From positions 1,364,001-1,428,000 of the forward strand of contig NZ_CP047898.1 of NCBI RefSeq assembly GCF_009911795.1: a stretch of DNA of 64,000 nucleotides, read 5' to 3'. Below, in pieces: positions 37,030-46,128 of this stretch. Every line of letters starts with the position of its first letter. Within the stretch, counting starts at the first letter, position 1. This DNA is from Pseudarthrobacter psychrotolerans. Lineage in GTDB: Bacteria > Actinomycetota > Actinomycetes > Actinomycetales > Micrococcaceae. A program made the translations under genes and the position numbers. Under the pieces are notes generated by a model. It was not told the origin of the DNA. It worked only from the letters and a program-made list of their open reading frames with translations, and did no database searches.

Positions 37030-37767
37030 TCAGGCCAGCAGCTGCGACAGCGAGGTGACCTTGTGACCGGCGAAATCCGGCGCAGGCTCCCCCACCCTGT
37101 TGAGCCAGACGCCTATCAGGCCCGCCGCCGTCGAACCTTCAGCGTCCAGCATCCTGTTGTCCCCCACGTAGAGGGTCTCCGCCGGCGCGGTCCCCAGCAG
37201 GCGGACGCCTTCAAGGTAGATGGCCGGCTCAGGTTTGGCTACCCCCACGGTGTCCGTGCCAACCAGGCGCACAACGCGTTCCAGGCCGGCGCCGTCGAGC
37301 TTTGCCCGCTGGTAGTCGTGCACGTTGTTGCTGACGGCACCGTAGGGGATGCCGGCGGCGTCCAGCACGTCCATGAGCGGCAGTACGTCCGCGAAAGCCC
37401 GCACATAGCCGGGCTGCAGCCGGCTGTAGGCCGAAAGCCACCCGTGCGCCTCTTCTCCGTCGGCAAGTTCCACCCCGAAGTGCCCCAGTGCCGCGCGTCC
37501 CCGCAGGAGGCGCTGGTCGTTGAAGGTCAGCTCCCCCGCCAGGTACCTGTCGTAATAGTGCGTGGTCTCGTGCGTGAAGATCCTGCCGAAGCGCTCCCAC
37601 CCGGTCTGGTCCAGACCGGGCAGGAGGTGCTCGCTGACCTCATGCAGGGCGGTGGTCATGGCGTATTCAAGATCCACCAGGGTGTCGTCGATGTCGAAGA
37701 GGACGCCACGGATGGTCCCGAAGCGAGTCTTCAGGACTCCGCCAGCAGTGGTGCCTGTGATAGACAT
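37030..37767 (-). CDS. HAD superfamily hydrolase (phosphatase type)
   Basis: The protein is 245 residues. The catalytic motif is VLFDIDDTLVD (about residues 20-30, nucleophile and acid aspartates), motif II is AVSNNV near residue 132, motif III lysine is in GVAKPEPAIY, and motif IV is YVGDNRMLDAEGS near residue 196. The helical cap between motifs I and II fits a subfamily I phosphatase such as a phosphoglycolate phosphatase relative. The substrate is unknown. Its ATG overlaps the gltX stop (TGATG), so the two are coupled. Confidence 0.85.
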   Translation of the reverse strand: MSITGTTAGGVLKTRFGTIRGVLFDIDDTLVDLEYAMTTALHEVSEHLLPGLDQTGWERFGRIFTHETTHYYDRYLAGELTFNDQRLLRGRAALGHFGVELADGEEAHGWLSAYSRLQPGYVRAFADVLPLMDVLDAAGIPYGAVSNNVHDYQRAKLDGAGLERVVRLVGTDTVGVAKPEPAIYLEGVRLLGTAPAETLYVGDNRMLDAEGSTAAGLIGVWLNRVGEPAPDFAGHKVTSLSQLLA

Positions 37768-39281
37768 CAGCCGCGGAAGGTGCGGAGCCGGCTCAACGAC
37801 GAATCCTTGCCCAGGATCACCATGGACTCGAAGAGCGGCGGCGAGATCCGGCGCCCGGAGATTGCCGTGCGGACCGGACCAAAGGCCAGCCGCGGCTTCA
37901 GCCCGAGGTCCTCCACGAGCGCCTGCTTCAGGGCCGTCTGGATCTCCTCCGGGTTCCAGTCCTGGACAGGCTCAAGGGCCGCGAGGGCGGCGTCAAGCAC
38001 TTCGGTCAGGTTGGCGGGCAGTCCCTTGCGGGCGTCGTCCGCAACGTCGATGGCGTCGTCGGCCTTGAACAGGAAGGCGAGCATCTCCGGTGCCTCCCCC
38101 AGCAGGGTGATCCGCTCCTGGACGAGGGGCGCTGCCTCGGTGAGGATCTCCTCCTCGCGGTCAGTCAGGATCTCCCCTACCAGGTCCGCGGCCCGGAGGT
38201 ACGGCACCAGGCGCGCACGGAAATCGGCCGCCTCCAGCAGCCGGACGTGCGTACCGTTGATGGCCTCCGCCTTTTTCAGGTCAAAACGTGCCGGGTTGGC
38301 CAGCACATCGTGGATGTCGAAGTGCTCCACCAACTGCTTGACGGTGAAGATGTCCTCATCGGCGCTCAGGGACCAGCCCAGGAGGGACAGGTAGTTCAGC
38401 AGGCCCTCGGGGATGAAGCCGCGTTCGCGGTGCAGGAACAGGCTGGATTCGGGGTCGCGCTTGGAGAGCTTCTTATTGCCCTGGCCCATGACGTACGGCA
38501 GGTGGCCGAACTCCGGCATGTACTCGGCCACGCCGATGGCGTAGAGGGCACGGTACAGGGCGATCTGGCGGGGCGTGGAGCTGAGCAGGTCTTCGCCGCG
38601 CAGCACGTGGGTGATTCCCATCAGGGCATCGTCCACCGGGTTCACCAGCGTGTACAACGGCGCGCCGTTGGCGCGGACCACCGCGAAGTCCGGGACGGAT
38701 CCGGCCTTGAACGTGATCTCGCCGCGGACGAGGTCCTTGAAGGTGAGGTCCTCGTCGGGCATCCGCAGGCGCAGCACGGCCTGGCGGCCTTCGGCCTTGT
38801 ACTGGGCCAGCTGTTCCTCGGTGATGTGCCGGTCAAACCCGTCATACCCCAGCTTGGGGTCCCGGGAGGCCGCACGGTGGCGGGCTTCGATTTCAGCGGG
38901 CGTGGAGTAGGACTCGTAAATGTGGCCGCCGGCCTTCAGCCGGGCGATGACATCCTGGTAGATGTCGCTGCGCTGGGACTGGCGGTACGGCTCGTGCGGG
39001 CCACCTACCTCGACACCCTCGTCCCAGGTGATGCCCAACCACTTCAGCGCGTCCAGCAGCTGGTGGTAGCTTTCCTCGCTGTCGCGCGCCGAGTCCGTGT
39101 CCTCGATGCGGAAGACCAGGGTGCCCTTGGTGTGCCGGGCATAGGCCCAGTTGAACAGCGCCGTGCGGATCAGGCCCACGTGCGGGGTGCCCGTGGGTGA
39201 CGGGCAGAACCGCACCCGGACCGGGGTGTCGGCAGTGACGGACGGGATGGCGGCAGGGTTCAGCGCGGAGGCAGTAGTCAT
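37767..39281 (-). CDS. gltX: Glutamyl-tRNA synthetase
   Basis: GltX charges tRNA-Glu, and in many actinobacteria also tRNA-Gln for later amidation by GatCAB. The protein is 504 residues, a class I enzyme. The HIGH-type motif is [20 protein letters not shown] near residue 26 and the KMSKS-type motif is [11 protein letters not shown] near residue 271. The C-terminal helical anticodon-binding domain is complete. tRNA-Glu and tRNA-Gln genes lie about 2.5 kb away. The stop overlaps the HAD gene start. Confidence 0.97.
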   Translation of the reverse strand: MTTASALNPAAIPSVTADTPVRVRFCPSPTGTPHVGLIRTALFNWAYARHTKGTLVFRIEDTDSARDSEESYHQLLDALKWLGITWDEGVEVGGPHEPYRQSQRSDIYQDVIARLKAGGHIYESYSTPAEIEARHRAASRDPKLGYDGFDRHITEEQLAQYKAEGRQAVLRLRMPDEDLTFKDLVRGEITFKAGSVPDFAVVRANGAPLYTLVNPVDDALMGITHVLRGEDLLSSTPRQIALYRALYAIGVAEYMPEFGHLPYVMGQGNKKLSKRDPESSLFLHRERGFIPEGLLNYLSLLGWSLSADEDIFTVKQLVEHFDIHDVLANPARFDLKKAEAINGTHVRLLEAADFRARLVPYLRAADLVGEILTDREEEILTEAAPLVQERITLLGEAPEMLAFLFKADDAIDVADDARKGLPANLTEVLDAALAALEPVQDWNPEEIQTALKQALVEDLGLKPRLAFGPVRTAISGRRISPPLFESMVILGKDSSLSRLRTFRG

Positions 39282-39301
39282 AGTGGTTCCAACTTTACCC
39301 G

Positions 39302-40078
39302 TCAGCGGCGGACCACCGGGTTGGACAGGCGGCCGATGCCCTCGATCTCCACGTCATAGCGGTCCCCTGCGGTGACGAGGTCGACGCCGGCCGGGGTGCC
39401 GGTCATGATGACATCCCCGGGGAGCAGCGTGAAGGCCCGGGACACGATGGAGACGATTTCGCGGACGCCGCGGATCATCTGGCTGGTGCTGCCGTCCTGG
39501 CGCAGTTCGCCGTTGAGCCAGCCCTTGATGGCCAGGTCTTCGGTGTCCAGCTCGGTCTCGATCCAGGGTCCGAGGGGTGCCGACGTGTCGAAGCCCTTGG
39601 CCCGGGCCCACTGCAGGTCCGTTTTCTGGACGTCGCGGGCCGTGAGGTCGTTGCCGCAGGTGTAGCCGAAGATGACGTCGTCGACGCGGTCTTCCGGGAC
39701 GTCCTTGCAGATCCGGCCGATGACCACGCACAGCTCGGCTTCGAACGAAACTTCGTCGGAGAATTCCGGCAGCACAATGGGGTCGCCGGGGCCGATGACG
39801 GAGGTGTTCGGCTTAAGGAACAGGAGCGGCTGCTGCGGGACTTCGTTGCCCAGCTCGGCGGCGTGCTCGGCGAAGTTTCGGCCCACGCCAATCACCTTGC
39901 TGCGGGGAATGATCGGCGCCAGGAGCCGGACGTCTTCGAGCTTGTGCTTGACGTGGGTGCGCTCCACCCCGTTGAAGAAGGGATCGCCGTTGATGACCGT
40001 GACTTCCTCACTGCCGGGCTCGCCTTCAACAACGCCGTAGAGGGGATCAGAATCGACTACAAACCGAGCAATACGCAT
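39302..40078 (-). CDS. Fumarylacetoacetate hydrolase family protein
   Basis: This 258-residue FAH-fold protein has [18 protein letters not shown] near residue 65, [15 protein letters not shown], the metal-binding glutamates in [13 protein letters not shown] (near residue 111) and the late [12 protein letters not shown] block. Family members cleave C-C bonds in acylpyruvates or decarboxylate oxaloacetate. It is not in a catabolic cluster, so an acylpyruvase or oxaloacetate decarboxylase role is more likely than tyrosine breakdown. The ATG at 40078 is used; the open frame extends ten codons upstream without a ribosome site. Confidence 0.88.
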   Translation of the reverse strand: MRIARFVVDSDPLYGVVEGEPGSEEVTVINGDPFFNGVERTHVKHKLEDVRLLAPIIPRSKVIGVGRNFAEHAAELGNEVPQQPLLFLKPNTSVIGPGDPIVLPEFSDEVSFEAELCVVIGRICKDVPEDRVDDVIFGYTCGNDLTARDVQKTDLQWARAKGFDTSAPLGPWIETELDTEDLAIKGWLNGELRQDGSTSQMIRGVREIVSIVSRAFTLLPGDVIMTGTPAGVDLVTAGDRYDVEIEGIGRLSNPVVRR

Positions 40079-40133
40079 GGTTGCTAGCCTACCGTCTTGA
40101 ACGGCCACCCCTGCCCTGCGTCACGTCGTGCTG

Positions 40134-40931
40134 TCAGGCCTCAGCCTGCCCACGCAGGTAGTCAAGCTGCGCGGCCACCGACATTTCGGCCGCGCGTCGG
40201 ACGGAAGGTTCGACGTCGGCGTACACGGCGTCTGCCACGTCCGCCACTGATGGGTCCCCGCCAAGCCGCACCAGCGCCGCGCGGATCTGCGCCAGCCTCT
40301 CGTGCCGGTGCTCGCGGTAGCCGCGGGTAATGGCCGCAAGGGAGGGAAGCACCGGGCCGTGGGCCGGCAGGACGGTGGCCTGGCCAAGGGCTTCAAGCCG
40401 GTCCAGGGACTCGAGGTAGTCCCCCAGCCTGCCGTCCGGGTAGTCCAGCATGGTGGTGCCGCGGCCCAGGATGGTGTCGCCGGTCAGTACGGAACCGTGC
40501 TGGCCGTCGTCAGGAAGGTGGAAGCAGACCGAATCGGAGGTGTGGCCAGGCGTGGCCAGGACCTGGACCGTCACGCCGGCAGCCTGGATGGTTTCACCAT
40601 CTTGGAGGGGCTCGCCGCCGCCGTGGCAGTGCCGGGGATCGGCCGCGCGGACGGGGGCACCGGTGAGCTCATGGAGCCGCAGGGAACCCGCCGTGTGGTC
40701 GGCGTGCCGGTGCGTCACAAGAATGAGTTCCACGGAGCCTGCGTCCGCCAGGCGGCGGAGGTGGCCTTCGTCCGCGGGGCCCGGATCCACTACCACCGAG
40801 GCACTGGCTCCGGGGGCGGAGATGAGGTACGAATTGGTGCCGTCCAGGCTCATGGGCCCGGGGTTGGGTGCCAGGAAGAAAGCCGTCAATGGGCCGCAGG
40901 TATGGAGGGAGCCGCTCGAGGTGGAGTTCAC
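40134..40931 (-). CDS. Metallo-beta-lactamase fold hydrolase
   Basis: The 265-residue protein has the zinc motif THRHADHTAGS (H-x-H-x-D-H, near residue 73), a third ligand in ATPGHTSDSV, the bridging aspartate in LTGDTILG and the last histidine in LPAHGPV. A C-terminal winged-helix-like segment is probable. The layout matches the LACTB2-like / ribonuclease-Z-like group found widely in actinobacteria. The substrate (thioester, nucleic acid or other) cannot be decided from sequence. Confidence 0.85.
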   Translation of the reverse strand: MNSTSSGSLHTCGPLTAFFLAPNPGPMSLDGTNSYLISAPGASASVVVDPGPADEGHLRRLADAGSVELILVTHRHADHTAGSLRLHELTGAPVRAADPRHCHGGGEPLQDGETIQAAGVTVQVLATPGHTSDSVCFHLPDDGQHGSVLTGDTILGRGTTMLDYPDGRLGDYLESLDRLEALGQATVLPAHGPVLPSLAAITRGYREHRHERLAQIRAALVRLGGDPSVADVADAVYADVEPSVRRAAEMSVAAQLDYLRGQAEA

Positions 40932-41030
40932 TGCACCATCTTTGCATCAGGCCGGCACGGAATAACCCCACCCCCGGCGCGGGTTATGGCTGGTGAACCC
41001 ACCGCCCAGAGAGAGCAGCCAGGCATACCC

Positions 41031-41633
41031 ATGAGCACTACATCCACCATCTCGTTGTCCGAACTGTTGTCCGGCGCCGACGCCGCGGGCCACGATCACG
41101 CACTGACAGAGAAGAACAGCGGCCTGCAGCACATCCACAACCACGCGACGGGCGCCATCGTCTGGTTTCCCACGTGGCAGAAGTTCCGCGAAACCACCGA
41201 CTGGCGCGATGCGGTGGACGGTGTCGCCGAGGATTTCCGGTCACATATCGAAGAGGTCGAAGAATGGGCGGCCACGTTCCTGGCTCAAGATCTGGCCATA
41301 CTCCTGGAGCGCGCTGCTGCCTCCGGCGACGCAAACGTTTTTGTCCAGGAGAATCTCACGCACCATCTGACCCGGACCTGGGCTCTTGCCGACGCCGTCG
41401 CCGAGGCAACAGGGAAGGACCTGCCCAACGGCGGCACCAAACAGTCCATCTTTGCTGACTACCCCTACGACGTTTACGCCCAGGACGGCGGTGCCTTCGC
41501 CACCGCACTCTGGAACGACGTCATCGATGCCCGCCGCAACCATGCCCTCGCTGACGAAGCTGCTCGCAAGGCCCTGAAGCCGGTCTCGCGTAAGGCCCTG
41601 AAGAACGCTGCCCGGAAGGCCGCCCGCCGCTAA
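41031..41633 (+). CDS. Protein of unknown function with basic C-terminal tail
   Basis: This 200-residue protein is not recognised. It is soluble, with no signal peptide or membrane segment. A histidine-rich early part (GLQHIHNHATGAIVWFPTWQ) is followed by an acidic helical middle (EDFRSHIEEVEEWA). It ends in a strongly basic tail (KALKPVSRKALKNAARKAARR region, residues about 180-200), which could bind nucleic acid or the membrane surface. The ATG at 41031 has a modest AGG upstream; an in-frame ATG at 40986 is also possible. It is divergent from the metallo-hydrolase gene and ends at a strong palindrome shared with ilvE. Confidence 0.65.
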   Translation: MSTTSTISLSELLSGADAAGHDHALTEKNSGLQHIHNHATGAIVWFPTWQKFRETTDWRDAVDGVAEDFRSHIEEVEEWAATFLAQDLAILLERAAASGDANVFVQENLTHHLTRTWALADAVAEATGKDLPNGGTKQSIFADYPYDVYAQDGGAFATALWNDVIDARRNHALADEAARKALKPVSRKALKNAARKAARR

Positions 41634-41637
41634 AGAA

Positions 41638-41700
41638 CAACGCGGGGTCACTTAGCGCCCATCCCGATGCGGTTAATGGGCGCTAAGTGACCCCGCGTTG
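41638..41700. terminator. Bidirectional palindrome/terminator of the CGCGGGGTCACTT family
   Basis: Two perfect 25-base arms (41638-41662 and 41676-41700) surround a 13-base loop. It lies between the convergent unknown gene and ilvE. The arm shares CGCGGGGTCACTTA with the element at 27908 and its start resembles the one at 7531. Confidence 0.85.
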
Positions 41701-41721
41701 CGGTGGTCAGGGTTGTGGCGG

Positions 41722-42834
41722 TCAGGCCAGGCGGGTCAGCCAGCCGTGGGTATCCGGCACGGTACCGGTCTGGATGCCCAGGAGCTGTTCGCGGATGGCC
41801 ATGGTGGTCTCCCCTGCCTTCGCGTCCTCGGAGCCGATGAATTCGGTGGTGTCCTTCAGGACCCCGATCGGGGTGATCACGGCTGCGGTGCCGCAGGCGA
41901 AGACCTCAGCAATCTCACCGGATCCCACGCCGTCGCGCCATTCATCAAGGGTGATCTTGCGCTCCGTCACTTCGCGGCCCATGTCCCTGGCCACCTGCAT
42001 CACGGAAGAGCGGGTGACGCCTTCCAGGATGGTTCCGCTCAGCGCGGGAGTGACCAGTGAGCCGTCCTTCATCACGAAGAAAACGTTCATGCCGCCGAGT
42101 TCTTCCACGGCGTCATCGTTGAAGTGGTCCAGGAACAGCACCTGCTTGCAGCCGTTGGCTTCGGCTTCCTGCTGGGCGATCAGGGAGGCGGCGTAGTTGC
42201 CGCCGCACTTGGCCGCACCCGTGCCGCCGCGGCCTGCGCGGGCGTACTCGCGGGAGATCCAGATGGATACGGGCTTGAGCTCGCCGCCGAAGTAGTTGCC
42301 GGCGGGCGAGGCGATCACCCGGAAGGACACCTCACGCGCTGCCCGGACACCCAGGAACGCCTCGGTGGCGATCATGAACGGGCGCAGGTACAGGGCCTCG
42401 CCGTCACCGGCGGGAACCCATTCCTTGTCCGCCTGGACGAGTTCCCGGATGGCGCCGAGGAAGTATTCCTCGGGCAGTTCCGGAAGTGCAAGGCGTCGCG
42501 CCGACTTGTTCAGGCGGGCCGCATTGGCCTCCGGACGGAAGGTCCAGATTGAGCCGTCAGCGTGGCGGTATGCCTTGAGGCCTTCGAAGATCTCCTGGCC
42601 GTAGTGCAGCACCGCGGCAGACGGGTCCAGGGAGATGGGTCCGTAGGCCTCAACGCGCGCGTTGTGCCAACCACCTTCGCCTTGCTCGTCGACGCTGTAG
42701 TCGACCACCGCGGTGTGGTCGGTGAAGTAGTTGCCAAATCCCGGGTTCGCCAGGATGGCTGCACGCTCTTCAGCGGACTTCGGGGTTGCCGAGAGCTGCT
42801 GGTTAAATTCGACGCCATGGGCGGTCTGAGTCAT
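41722..42834 (-). CDS. ilvE: Branched-chain amino acid aminotransferase
   Basis: IlvE carries out the last step of valine, leucine and isoleucine synthesis. The protein is 370 residues, fold type IV. Conserved blocks are [15 protein letters not shown] near residue 81, LYLRPFMIA near 148, the PLP lysine in [13 protein letters not shown] (near residue 208) and [10 protein letters not shown] near 320. The ATG at 42834 is preceded by GGAGG, which decides the start over the longer frame. leuB lies 111 bases upstream on the same strand, so a leuB-ilvE transcript is possible. Confidence 0.97.
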   Translation of the reverse strand: MTQTAHGVEFNQQLSATPKSAEERAAILANPGFGNYFTDHTAVVDYSVDEQGEGGWHNARVEAYGPISLDPSAAVLHYGQEIFEGLKAYRHADGSIWTFRPEANAARLNKSARRLALPELPEEYFLGAIRELVQADKEWVPAGDGEALYLRPFMIATEAFLGVRAAREVSFRVIASPAGNYFGGELKPVSIWISREYARAGRGGTGAAKCGGNYAASLIAQQEAEANGCKQVLFLDHFNDDAVEELGGMNVFFVMKDGSLVTPALSGTILEGVTRSSVMQVARDMGREVTERKITLDEWRDGVGSGEIAEVFACGTAAVITPIGVLKDTTEFIGSEDAKAGETTMAIREQLLGIQTGTVPDTHGWLTRLA

Positions 42835-42945
42835 GGTTCCTCCACGATCGGCTGCCTTCTGAATGTGGTTCAGCACTGAACCGCAGGGCAGCATTTGGTG
42901 ATTCGAAACAAGCTTACGCCCGTTGGCAGGACCTTCCGGCCGGAC

Positions 42946-43998
42946 CTAGAGCGCTGCAGCGATGGCATCCCCGACGGCGCTGGTACTGCGGGCGCCGCCG
43001 TCGCGGGTTTCGACGTCGGCGATCACCGCAGCTTCGATCCTGCGGGCTGCGGCGGTGTAGCCGAGGTGGTCCAGCAGGAGCACCGCTGACAGGATGGCCG
43101 CAGTGGGATCTGCCTTCTGCTGGCCGGCGATATCCGGGGCCGAGCCGTGGACCGGTTCGAACATGGACGGAGCGGTGCGGTCCATGTTGATGTTGCCGGA
43201 TGCCGCCAGGCCGATGCCGCCGGTGACGGCTGCAGCGAGGTCAGTCAGGATGTCGCCGAAGAGGTTGTCGGTGACAATAACATCGAAGCGGGACGGGTTG
43301 GTGACCATAAAGATGGTGGCCGCATCAACATGCAGGTAGTCGTGGGTGACCTCGGGGAATTCCTGGGCCACCGCCTCGACCGTGCGCTTCCACAGGTGAC
43401 CAGCGTAGACCAGGACGTTGTGCTTGTGCACCAACGTCACATGCTTGCGGTCACGGGTGCTTGCGCGGCGGAAGGCGTCGCGGACAACACGCTCCACGCC
43501 ATAGGCCGTGTTCAGCGAGACTTCGGTGGCCACCTCGTGGGGCGTGCCGGTACGAAGGGAGCCGCCGTTGCCCACGTAGGGCCCCTCGGTTCCTTCCCGG
43601 ACGACGATGAAATCGATGATGCCGGGATTGGCCAGCGGGCTGCCTACCGTTCCGTACAGCCGCGACGGCCGCAGGTTGACGTAGTGGTCCAGGCTGAAAC
43701 GGAGCTTGAGCAGCATCTCCCGCTCGATGATGCCGGACGGAATCCGGGTATCGCCGGGCGCGGCACCCACCGCGCCGAAGAGGATCGCATCCTGCGTGCG
43801 CAGGTCGGCGAGGACCTCATCCGGAAGGGTCTCGCCGGTGGCCAGCCAGTGCTCGGCGCCGAGCTTGTAATGGGTCTGCTCAAGGACAACGCCTTCAGCG
43901 GCGACAGCCTTCTCAAGGACTTTCAGTGCCTCGGCAATGACCTCTGGGCCAATGCCGTCACCGGGAATGACAGCGAGATTGATCGTGGATGCGCTCAT
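42946..43998 (-). CDS. leuB: 3-isopropylmalate dehydrogenase
   Basis: LeuB oxidatively decarboxylates 3-isopropylmalate to 2-ketoisocaproate. The protein is 350 residues. The start has [12 protein letters not shown], the substrate arginines are in [23 protein letters not shown] segments (near residue 97), and the metal-binding VDAATIFMV and [16 protein letters not shown] (near residue 230) are intact, as is [13 protein letters not shown] near 280. An operator-like palindrome (44039-44055) lies 41-57 bases upstream of the ATG. It precedes ilvE. Confidence 0.98.
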   Translation of the reverse strand: MSASTINLAVIPGDGIGPEVIAEALKVLEKAVAAEGVVLEQTHYKLGAEHWLATGETLPDEVLADLRTQDAILFGAVGAAPGDTRIPSGIIEREMLLKLRFSLDHYVNLRPSRLYGTVGSPLANPGIIDFIVVREGTEGPYVGNGGSLRTGTPHEVATEVSLNTAYGVERVVRDAFRRASTRDRKHVTLVHKHNVLVYAGHLWKRTVEAVAQEFPEVTHDYLHVDAATIFMVTNPSRFDVIVTDNLFGDILTDLAAAVTGGIGLAASGNINMDRTAPSMFEPVHGSAPDIAGQQKADPTAAILSAVLLLDHLGYTAAARRIEAAVIADVETRDGGARSTSAVGDAIAAAL

Positions 43999-44038
43999 GC
44001 TCCAAGAATATTAAGATCATCCGCATGCCGAACAATCA

Positions 44039-44055
44039 GTCTCATTTGTTGAGAC
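44039..44055 (-). promoter_or_regulatory. LtbR/NdgR-type operator upstream of leuB
   Basis: The site is GTCTCA-N5-TGAGAC, with 6-base arms and a 5-base centre. It matches the sites at leuC and ilvD. It overlaps the last codons and stop of the sortase-like gene upstream. Confidence 0.78.
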
Positions 44056-44815
44056 GAAGGCGCGGGTCCTCCGGTGAGGCCACCACCACCACGTTGGTGC
44101 CCCAGAAATCACCCGTGTAGCAGGAAATGAGGACCAGCCTGTTGGGCGCCACTTGCCAGATGGGACTGTCCTTGAGGCCGGACTTGACGTACGTGGTCAC
44201 CGAATCGACCACGTAGGCCACTTCGCCAGTGGCCGTGACCACGGTCAGCCTGTCGCCTGCCTGCGCCTTGGCGCTCAGGTGATTGAAGGGTGCGTCCCTG
44301 TCCGTCCAGCTGTGGCCGGCGACATAGGTGGTGTTGACCGACCCGGCGCCGGGCACCCCATAGGGCGTGAGCCAGTAGCCGTCCATGGTGGGGGGCGGCT
44401 CGATGGTCTGGGTGGCCTGGTCCTCGCCGGTGGGGTCGAGCGGGTGGAGCACCACGTCGATGTCTGCGGCCGGGTACACCAGGCGCTGCGGCGGCGACGC
44501 TGCCGGACCGGCCGGGACCGGGGCGCTCGTGGCCACCGAAGGTGTGGGTGTAGGTGTGGGTGTAGGTGTGAATGATGCTTGAGCCGGGGCCGTCTGCTGC
44601 ACAGCAATCCCGGTCACCGCCGGCGAAGCCCCCGGCCCGGCCAGGAATGGGAGAAATGCGAACGCCAGGTAGGCCAGCACGCCGCAGAGCACCACAAACA
44701 CGATGCTTTTGGCGGTGAAGATCCGTCCCCGTCCCGCTTCCGGCAAGCGGTCTGCCTGATCCTGATCCTGGGACGGAGTTGATGCCGTTGATTCCGTTGA
44801 ATGATCGCTGTCCAT
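44042..44815 (-). CDS. Sortase family transpeptidase (class F-like)
   Basis: The 257-residue protein has an N-terminal membrane anchor (SIVFVVLCGVLAYLAFAF, about residues 38-55), a proline/threonine-rich spacer with PTPTPTPTP, and a C-terminal sortase barrel. The catalytic histidine is in VAGHSWTD (near residue 167) and the cysteine in VLISCYTGD (near residue 233). The third residue, an arginine after the cysteine, is not seen: the segment is YTGDFWGTNVVVVA. Sortases attach surface proteins to peptidoglycan. The gene directly upstream encodes a wall-type repeat protein that is the obvious candidate substrate. The stop codon overlaps the leuB operator. Confidence 0.82.
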   Translation of the reverse strand: MDSDHSTESTASTPSQDQDQADRLPEAGRGRIFTAKSIVFVVLCGVLAYLAFAFLPFLAGPGASPAVTGIAVQQTAPAQASFTPTPTPTPTPSVATSAPVPAGPAASPPQRLVYPAADIDVVLHPLDPTGEDQATQTIEPPPTMDGYWLTPYGVPGAGSVNTTYVAGHSWTDRDAPFNHLSAKAQAGDRLTVVTATGEVAYVVDSVTTYVKSGLKDSPIWQVAPNRLVLISCYTGDFWGTNVVVVASPEDPRLRLNK

Positions 44816-44853
44816 GGTTATCCCGTATGCCAGCCGGACTTGCCCGGTGTGCC

Positions 44854-44918
44854 GGCAGGCGCCGTGCCCTTGCGGCCACGGCGCCTGCCAGTGATTTAAA
44901 CAGCGCCCCTGCGGGCGC
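44854..44918. other. Two hairpins between the wall-protein gene and the sortase gene
   Basis: A perfect 13-base stem (44854-44866 with 44877-44889) and a 6-base stem GCGCCC / GGGCGC (about 44903-44918) lie in the 115-base gap. Neither is followed by a clear T-run on the minus strand. They may lower read-through from the wall-protein gene into the sortase gene. Confidence 0.45.
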
Positions 44919-44930
44919 CGGTATCCGGCA

Positions 44931-45809
44931 TCATTCCTTCCGGGGCCCGGACACGGTACCGCTGGCCGCCAGCGTCTTGCGGGCGGCTACTCCCGCTGCA
45001 GCGAGCAGCAGGACCACGATGCCGGCGGCCCAGGGGGCAACGGCAACGTCAGTGGAACCTGCCACTGCAGTCTGGACGTTGAATCCCGGGTTGTTGGCCA
45101 CCACTGCACCTTGACCCGTCGGCGTTCCGACAACCGCCCCTCTGGGAGTTTCGACCGGCACGACTGGCGTCACCGGCGTCTCCGGAGTGACTACCGGAGG
45201 AACAACCGGAGTGACAACCGGCGGAACAACCGGAGTGACTACCGGCGGAACAACGGGCGGTTCCTCCGGAGTGACATCCGAAGGGGGGCAGGGTACGCAG
45301 CCGTTGTCGTAGGTTGCTTGCCCTTCCTCGTCCCAGTTTTGGCCCGGCCAATTACTGTTCCCAGGAATGATGTCTCCACCGTGCTCGGCGTGCGCCTTCA
45401 CCGCATGTACGTCAACCGTGATCTCCACATAGGGGTTGCTTTCCGAGCCGGTGGCGTGGCAAATGGTGATCTTGTGATCCCAGTTGCCGTTGCCGTTGCC
45501 GTTGCCGTCCCCATGCTTGTCTTCAACCGCGCAGCCGGCATTCCAGATGTCGACCTTGTCAAGGTTCTGGCCTCCGGGAAGAACTTTCCCATCGTTGGCT
45601 GGAATGATGTCCCCATCGTGCTGGTGGCCCACGTGGCCGTTGAGCCCGTTGAGGTTGATTGTCACCGACACGTAGGGATTGCTTTCCGAGCCAGTGGCGT
45701 GGCAAATGGTGATCTTCTTCTCATCGTCAGAAGGCGACGCGGTAGCCGGCGCTGTGGCACCCAATAGCGCAAGACCTGCGACACCAAAAGCGGCAAGGAT
45801 CCGTTTCAT
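44931..45809 (-). CDS. Secreted wall-type protein with two CHATGSESNPY repeats and a non-LPXTG sorting-like C-terminus
   Basis: The 292-residue protein has a signal peptide (MKRILAAFGVAGLALLG, ending near ATAS). Two copies of a repeat (about residues 31-85 and 110-160) share ITICHATGSESNPYV and end in GDIIP, with conserved Cys-His and two or three further histidines. A PPVVTPVVPPVV spacer follows. The C-terminus has a hydrophobic segment (VAPWAAGIVVLLLAAAGVAA) and a basic tail (RK). No LPXTG is present; a NNPGFNVQTAV segment precedes the membrane stretch. It sits directly upstream of the sortase-like gene. The ATG at 45809 follows GGAG with good spacing. Ligand and function are unknown. Confidence 0.8.
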   Translation of the reverse strand: MKRILAAFGVAGLALLGATAPATASPSDDEKKITICHATGSESNPYVSVTINLNGLNGHVGHQHDGDIIPANDGKVLPGGQNLDKVDIWNAGCAVEDKHGDGNGNGNGNWDHKITICHATGSESNPYVEITVDVHAVKAHAEHGGDIIPGNSNWPGQNWDEEGQATYDNGCVPCPPSDVTPEEPPVVPPVVTPVVPPVVTPVVPPVVTPETPVTPVVPVETPRGAVVGTPTGQGAVVANNPGFNVQTAVAGSTDVAVAPWAAGIVVLLLAAAGVAARKTLAASGTVSGPRKE

Positions 45810-46128
45810 TTCCGTCTCCATCCATTGTCTGGTCCAAACTGATCAGACAAGTGGAAGAACGGCGCCATCCCCGACACGGAGGGCTAAAGGAAAACGGACA
45901 GCATCGGGGCGACGGTTCTCCCAGATGCGAATCATCAGTTTGCTAACCAGATAAGGCTAGACAGACGGACACCGACGTGTCTCCAGTACTCAGTACCCGC
46001 CTTCCAAGGCGGGCCCTACTTCCGGCCCCGGAAACGTACTCAGTACGCGCCTTCCAGGCCGGGCCCTACTGACCGGCCCCGGAACCCTACTCAGTCCGCG
46101 TGCAAGCAAGTAGCCAGACGGGACATAC
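45810..46128. other. Non-coding stretch upstream of the wall-protein gene and downstream of metG
   Basis: No protein gene is supported. It holds the promoter region of the wall-protein gene and, closer to metG, an imperfect repeat of about 50 bases (45987-46100). Confidence 0.6.
45987..46100. repeat. About 50-base direct repeat, two full copies and a partial third
   Basis: Units starting at 45987, 46037 and 46088 each begin TACTCAGT and share CGCCTTCCA, GGGCCCTACT and CGGCCCCGGAA blocks. The third copy is cut after about 13 bases. Each unit also contains GGCC-type inverted segments. It lies directly downstream of metG. Confidence 0.75.
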
